Source of the DNA: Perca fluviatilis
Lineage: Eukaryota; Chordata; Actinopteri; Perciformes; Percidae
Direction: 5' to 3'
Assembly (NCBI RefSeq): GCF_010015445.1
Contig: NC_053127.1
Coordinates: forward strand, 31,743,215 to 31,807,214
Length of the DNA stretch: 64,000 nucleotides
The notes beneath the pieces are model-generated. The model saw nothing but the letters and a program-made list of their open reading frames with translations, had not been told where the DNA came from and did no database searches. Made by a program: the position numbers and the translations under genes. This document shows, in pieces, positions 60,962 through 64,000 of this stretch (within the stretch, counting starts at the first letter, position 1; each line of letters opens with the position of its first letter).

Positions 60962-61887
60962 GAATTTTTTTTTGAAGTCATAGTATAGTAAGTGAAAAAA
61001 AATCATAGTATAGTATGTCAAAAAAAGCGATAAAAAGTCATAGAATAGTATGTCTAATAAAGTGTTGAAAAGTCATAGTATAGTATGTCGAAATAATTCA
61101 TAGTATAGTATGTCGAAAAAAGTGATAAAAAAGTAATAGTATAAAGTAGATTAAGTCAAATCGAGAGAAGAAACCCTATGTCTAAAAAATTGTTAAAAAT
61201 GTCATAGTATAGCATGTTGGAAAAAAGTGATAAAAAGTCATAGTATAGTATGTCTAATAAAGTGTTGAAAAGTCATAGTACAGTATGTCGAAATAAGTCA
61301 TAGTATAGTATGTCGAAAAAAGTGATAAAACAGTTATAGTATAAAGTAGTTAAAATCGAAACGAGAGAAGAAAACATATGTCTAAAAAATTTATAAAAAA
61401 GTAAAAGAATTGTATGTCGAAAGAATTGATAAAAAAAGTCATAGTATAGCATGTTGAAAAAAAATCATAGTATAGTATGTCGAAAAGAGTGATAAAAAGT
61501 CATAGTATAGTATGTCAAAATAAGTCATAGTATAGTATGTTGAAAAAAGTGATAAAAAAGTTATAGTATGTCAAAAAAAGTTATAGTATAGTATGTCGAA
61601 ATAAGTCATAGTATAGCATGTCGGAAAAAAATCATAGTATAGTATGTCGAAAAAAGTGATAAAAAGTCATAGTATAGTATGTTGAAAAAAGTGATAAAAA
61701 GTCATAGTATAGTATGTCGAAATAAGTCATAGTATAGTACATTGAAAAAAATTATGAAGTCATAGTATAGTAAGTCAAAAAAGTGAAAAAAGTCATAGTA
61801 TAGTATGTCTAAATAAGTCATAGTACAGTAAGTCTATGTAAAGACTCAGGGCGTGATCTATCTTTACTTTATAATATCACGAAAACA

Positions 61888-61969
61888 GACGAGGTGGCCG
61901 AGTGGTTAAGGCAATGGACTGCTAATCCATTGTGCTCTGCACGTGTGGGTTCGAATCCCATCCTCGTCT
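61888..61969 (+). tRNA. trnas-gcu: tRNA-Ser (GCT), copy 3
   Basis: 82 nt; GACGAGG pairs fully with CCTCGTC. A box TGGCCGAGTGG, anticodon loop CTGCTAA, variable arm GTGCTCTGCAC and B box GGTTCGAATCC are all intact. It has GCAATGG at the D-arm/anticodon junction where copies 4 and 6 have GCGATGG. Its 3' flank is type B (CTAAAAAAAATTATGAAG), with no T run near by, so a Pol III stop is not evident. Confidence 0.92.
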
Positions 61970-62427
61970 AAAAAAAATTATGAAGTCATAGTATAGTAAG
62001 TGAAAAAAAAAATCATAGTATGTCAAAAAAAGCGATAAAAAGTCATAGAATAGTATGTCTAATAATGTGTTGAAAAGTCATAGTATAGTATGTCTAAATA
62101 AGTCATAGTATAGTATGTCGTAAAAAAATCATAGTATAGTATGTCGAAAAAGTGATAAAAAGTCATAGTATAGTATGTCAAAATAAGTCATAGTATAGTA
62201 TGTTGAAAAAAGTGATAAAAAAGTTATAGTATGTCAAAAAAGTCATAGTATAGTATGTCGAAATAAGTCATAGTATAGTACATTGAAAAAAATTATGAAG
62301 TCATAGTATAGTAAGTCAAAAAAGTGAAAAAAGTCATAGTATAGTATGTCTAAATAAGTCATAGTACAGTAAGTCTATGTAAAGACTCAGGGCGTGATCT
62401 ATCTTTACTTTATAATATCAGAAAACA

Positions 62428-62509
62428 GACGAGGTGGCCGAGTGGTTAAGGCGATGGACTGCTAATCCATTGTGCTCTGCACGCATGGGTTCGAATCCCA
62501 TCCTCGTCG
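62428..62509 (+). tRNA. trnas-gcu: tRNA-Ser (GCT), copy 4
   Basis: 82 nt and structurally complete: acceptor GACGAGG/CCTCGTC, A box TGGCCGAGTGG, anticodon GCT, variable arm GTGCTCTGCAC, B box GGTTCGAATCC. The 3' flank is type A (AAGAGTTTATTGTTCTGTTG). It is nearly identical to copy 6 through both the gene and the following ~100 bp. Confidence 0.93.
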
Positions 62510-63143
62510 AAGAGTTTATTGTTCTGTTGTAGTTACATGTCAACAATATAACTGGCTGTATTCAAACACTAGTAGATTGAGTCAAATCGTGAGAAGAAAC
62601 CATATGTCTAACATATTGATAAAAAAGTCATAGTATAGCATGTCGAAAAAAAAATCATAGTGTAGTATGTCATAAAAAGTCATAGCATAGTATGTCGAAA
62701 AAAGTTATAGTATAAAGTAGATTAAGTCAAATCGAGAGAAGAAACCATATGTCTAAAAAATTTATAAAAAAGTAAAAGAATTGTATGTCGAAAGAATTGA
62801 TAAAAAAAGTCATAGTATAGCATGTCGAAAAAAAATCATAGTATAGTATGTCGAAAAAGTGATAAAAAGTCATAGTATAGTATGTCAAAATAAGTCATAG
62901 TATAGTATGTCGAAATAAGTCATAGTATAGTATGTTGAAAAAAGTGATAAAAAGTCATAGTATAGTATGTCGAAATAAGTCATAGTATAGTACATTGGAA
63001 AAAATTATGAAGTCATAGTATAGTAAGTCAAAAAAAGTGAAAAAAGTCATAGTATAGTAATGTTAAGTAAGTCATGAAGTACAGTAAGTCTATGTAAAGA
63101 CTCAGGGCGTGATCTATCTTTACTTTATAATATCACGAAAACA

Positions 63144-63225
63144 GACGAGGGGTCGAAAGTGGTTAAGGCAATGGACTGCTAATCCATTGTGCTCTGCACG
63201 TAGGGTTCGAATCCCATCCTGCTCT
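63144..63225 (+). pseudogene. tRNA-Ser (GCT), copy 5, degenerate
   Basis: The anticodon stem-loop and variable arm are kept, and the B box GGTTCGAATCC is present. However, the A box is altered (GGGTCGAAAGTGG for GTGGCCGAGTGG), and the 3' acceptor reads CCTGCTC in place of CCTCGTC, so the acceptor stem cannot close. It shares GCAATGG and the type-B 3' flank with copy 3. Nearby text has further one-base differences, so local sequence quality may be poor. Confidence 0.8.
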
Positions 63226-63800
63226 AAAAAAAAATATGAAGTCATAGTATAGTAAGTGAAAAAAAAATCATAGTATGTCAAAAAAGCGATAAAAAGTCAT
63301 AGAATAGTATGTCTAATAATGTGATAAAAAGTCATAGTATAGTATGGTAAATAAGTCATAGTATAGTACATTGAAAAAATTATAGTATAAAGTAGATTAA
63401 GTGCCAAATCGAGAGAAGAAACCATATGTCTAAAAAATTTATAAAAAGTAAAAGAATTATGTGTCGAAAGAATTGATAAAAAAGTCATAGTATAGTATGT
63501 CGAAAAAATTATAGTATAGTATGTCGAAAAAAGTGATAAAAAGTCATAGTATAGTATGTCGAAATAAGTCATAGTATAGTATGTTGAAAAAGAGATAAAA
63601 AGTATAGTTTTTTTAAAAGTTATAGTATGTCGAAATAAATCATAGTATAGTACATTGAAAAAAATTTATAAAGTCATAGTATAGTAAGTCAAAAAAGTGA
63701 AAAAGTCATAGTATAGTATGTCTAAATAAGTCATAGTACAGTAAGTCTATGTAAAGACTCAGGGCGTGATCTATCTTTACTTTATAATATCACGAAAACA

Positions 63801-63882
63801 GACGAGGTGGCCGAGTGGTTAAGGCGATGGACTGCTAATCCATTGTGCTCTGCACGCATGGGTTCGAATCCCATCCTCGTCG
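63801..63882 (+). tRNA. trnas-gcu: tRNA-Ser (GCT), copy 6
   Basis: 82 nt, identical to copy 4 in the gene as far as I can read. All Pol III boxes, the anticodon GCT and the class II variable arm are intact. The type-A 3' flank continues to the window end and matches that of copy 4, apart from a single base. Confidence 0.93.
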
Positions 63883-64000
63883 AAGAGTTTATTGTTCTGT
63901 TGTAGTTACGTGTCAACAATATAACTGGCTGTATTCAAACACTAGTAGATTGAGTCAAATCGTGAGAAGAAACCATATGTCTAACATATTGATAAAAAAG

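Larger units (their letters stand above)
59474..64000. repeat. A-rich satellite array carrying tRNA-Ser genes (continues past the window)
   Basis: Short units such as GTCATAGTATAGTATGTCGA plus AAAAAGTGATAAAA recur dozens of times, separating six tRNA-Ser copies. The TACTATACTATGAC complement marks an inverted stretch at 60466-60892. Each full tRNA has the same 5' flank of about 58 bp: AGTCTATGTAAAGACTCAGG (a small hairpin), then TTTACTTTATAATATCACGA just before the gene. Two 3' flank types occur. The array runs off the right end of the window. Confidence 0.95.

Noticed and set aside
59474..64000. CRISPR-like array
   Set aside because: The repeats are irregular, spacers are not unique, and the DNA is vertebrate; it is a tRNA-bearing satellite.

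Overview
The window is vertebrate nuclear DNA, almost certainly from a spiny-rayed (percomorph-type) teleost fish. The evidence is three intron-split genes with GT-AG introns and vertebrate protein families, a very high load of fish-type interspersed repeats (V-SINE and other tRNA-derived SINEs, hAT and piggyBac-like MITEs, L2/Rex-like LINE remnants), and long GT/CA microsatellites. There are no operons; all three protein genes lie on the minus strand.

Layout. 1-21.4 kb is gene-free as far as I can see. It holds a 46-bp tandem repeat (1.66-2.47 kb), several SINEs, a BED-finger transposase relic, a ~1-kb duplicated segment (4.2 and 7.2 kb), a 24/27-bp minisatellite (5.25-5.58 kb) and DNA elements at 11.25, 14.87 and 18.35 kb. 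21.4-32.2 kb is a complete 12-coding-exon gene of the Sec6/EXOC3 family, best called exoc3l2-like (932 aa), with a possible untranslated first exon near 34.3 kb. 35-40.6 kb is intergenic with dispersed repeats, including a hAT MITE with an exact 8-bp target duplication. 40.66-47.0 kb is ppp1r14a (CPI-17, 4 exons, 166 aa); its first intron carries a decayed LINE reverse transcriptase into which a fold-back element has inserted. 47.5-48.0 kb is a LINE 3' end. 49.8-55.8 kb is deltaC (dlc), a Notch ligand in 7 coding exons, with a TATA box at 56.03 kb and a polyA signal at 49.02 kb. 56.1-59.4 kb is non-coding with long CA/GT runs.

From 59.47 kb to the end of the window is a tRNA-Ser(GCT) array: six gene copies embedded in an A-rich satellite of short repeats, with two alternating unit types and one copy split exactly by an inverted piece of the array. 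This array is the most unusual structure here.

The three protein genes are functionally independent: vesicle-tethering-like Sec6 protein, PP1 inhibitor of smooth-muscle contraction, and Notch ligand of the segmentation clock. To my knowledge their human relatives (EXOC3L2, PPP1R14A, DLL3) all lie on chromosome 19q13, so the block looks like conserved synteny. The main anomaly in a gene is a +1 frameshift in the DSL domain of dlc, which also removes a conserved cysteine; it is either an assembly error or a loss-of-function allele. All calls come from reading the sequence; no database search was possible.
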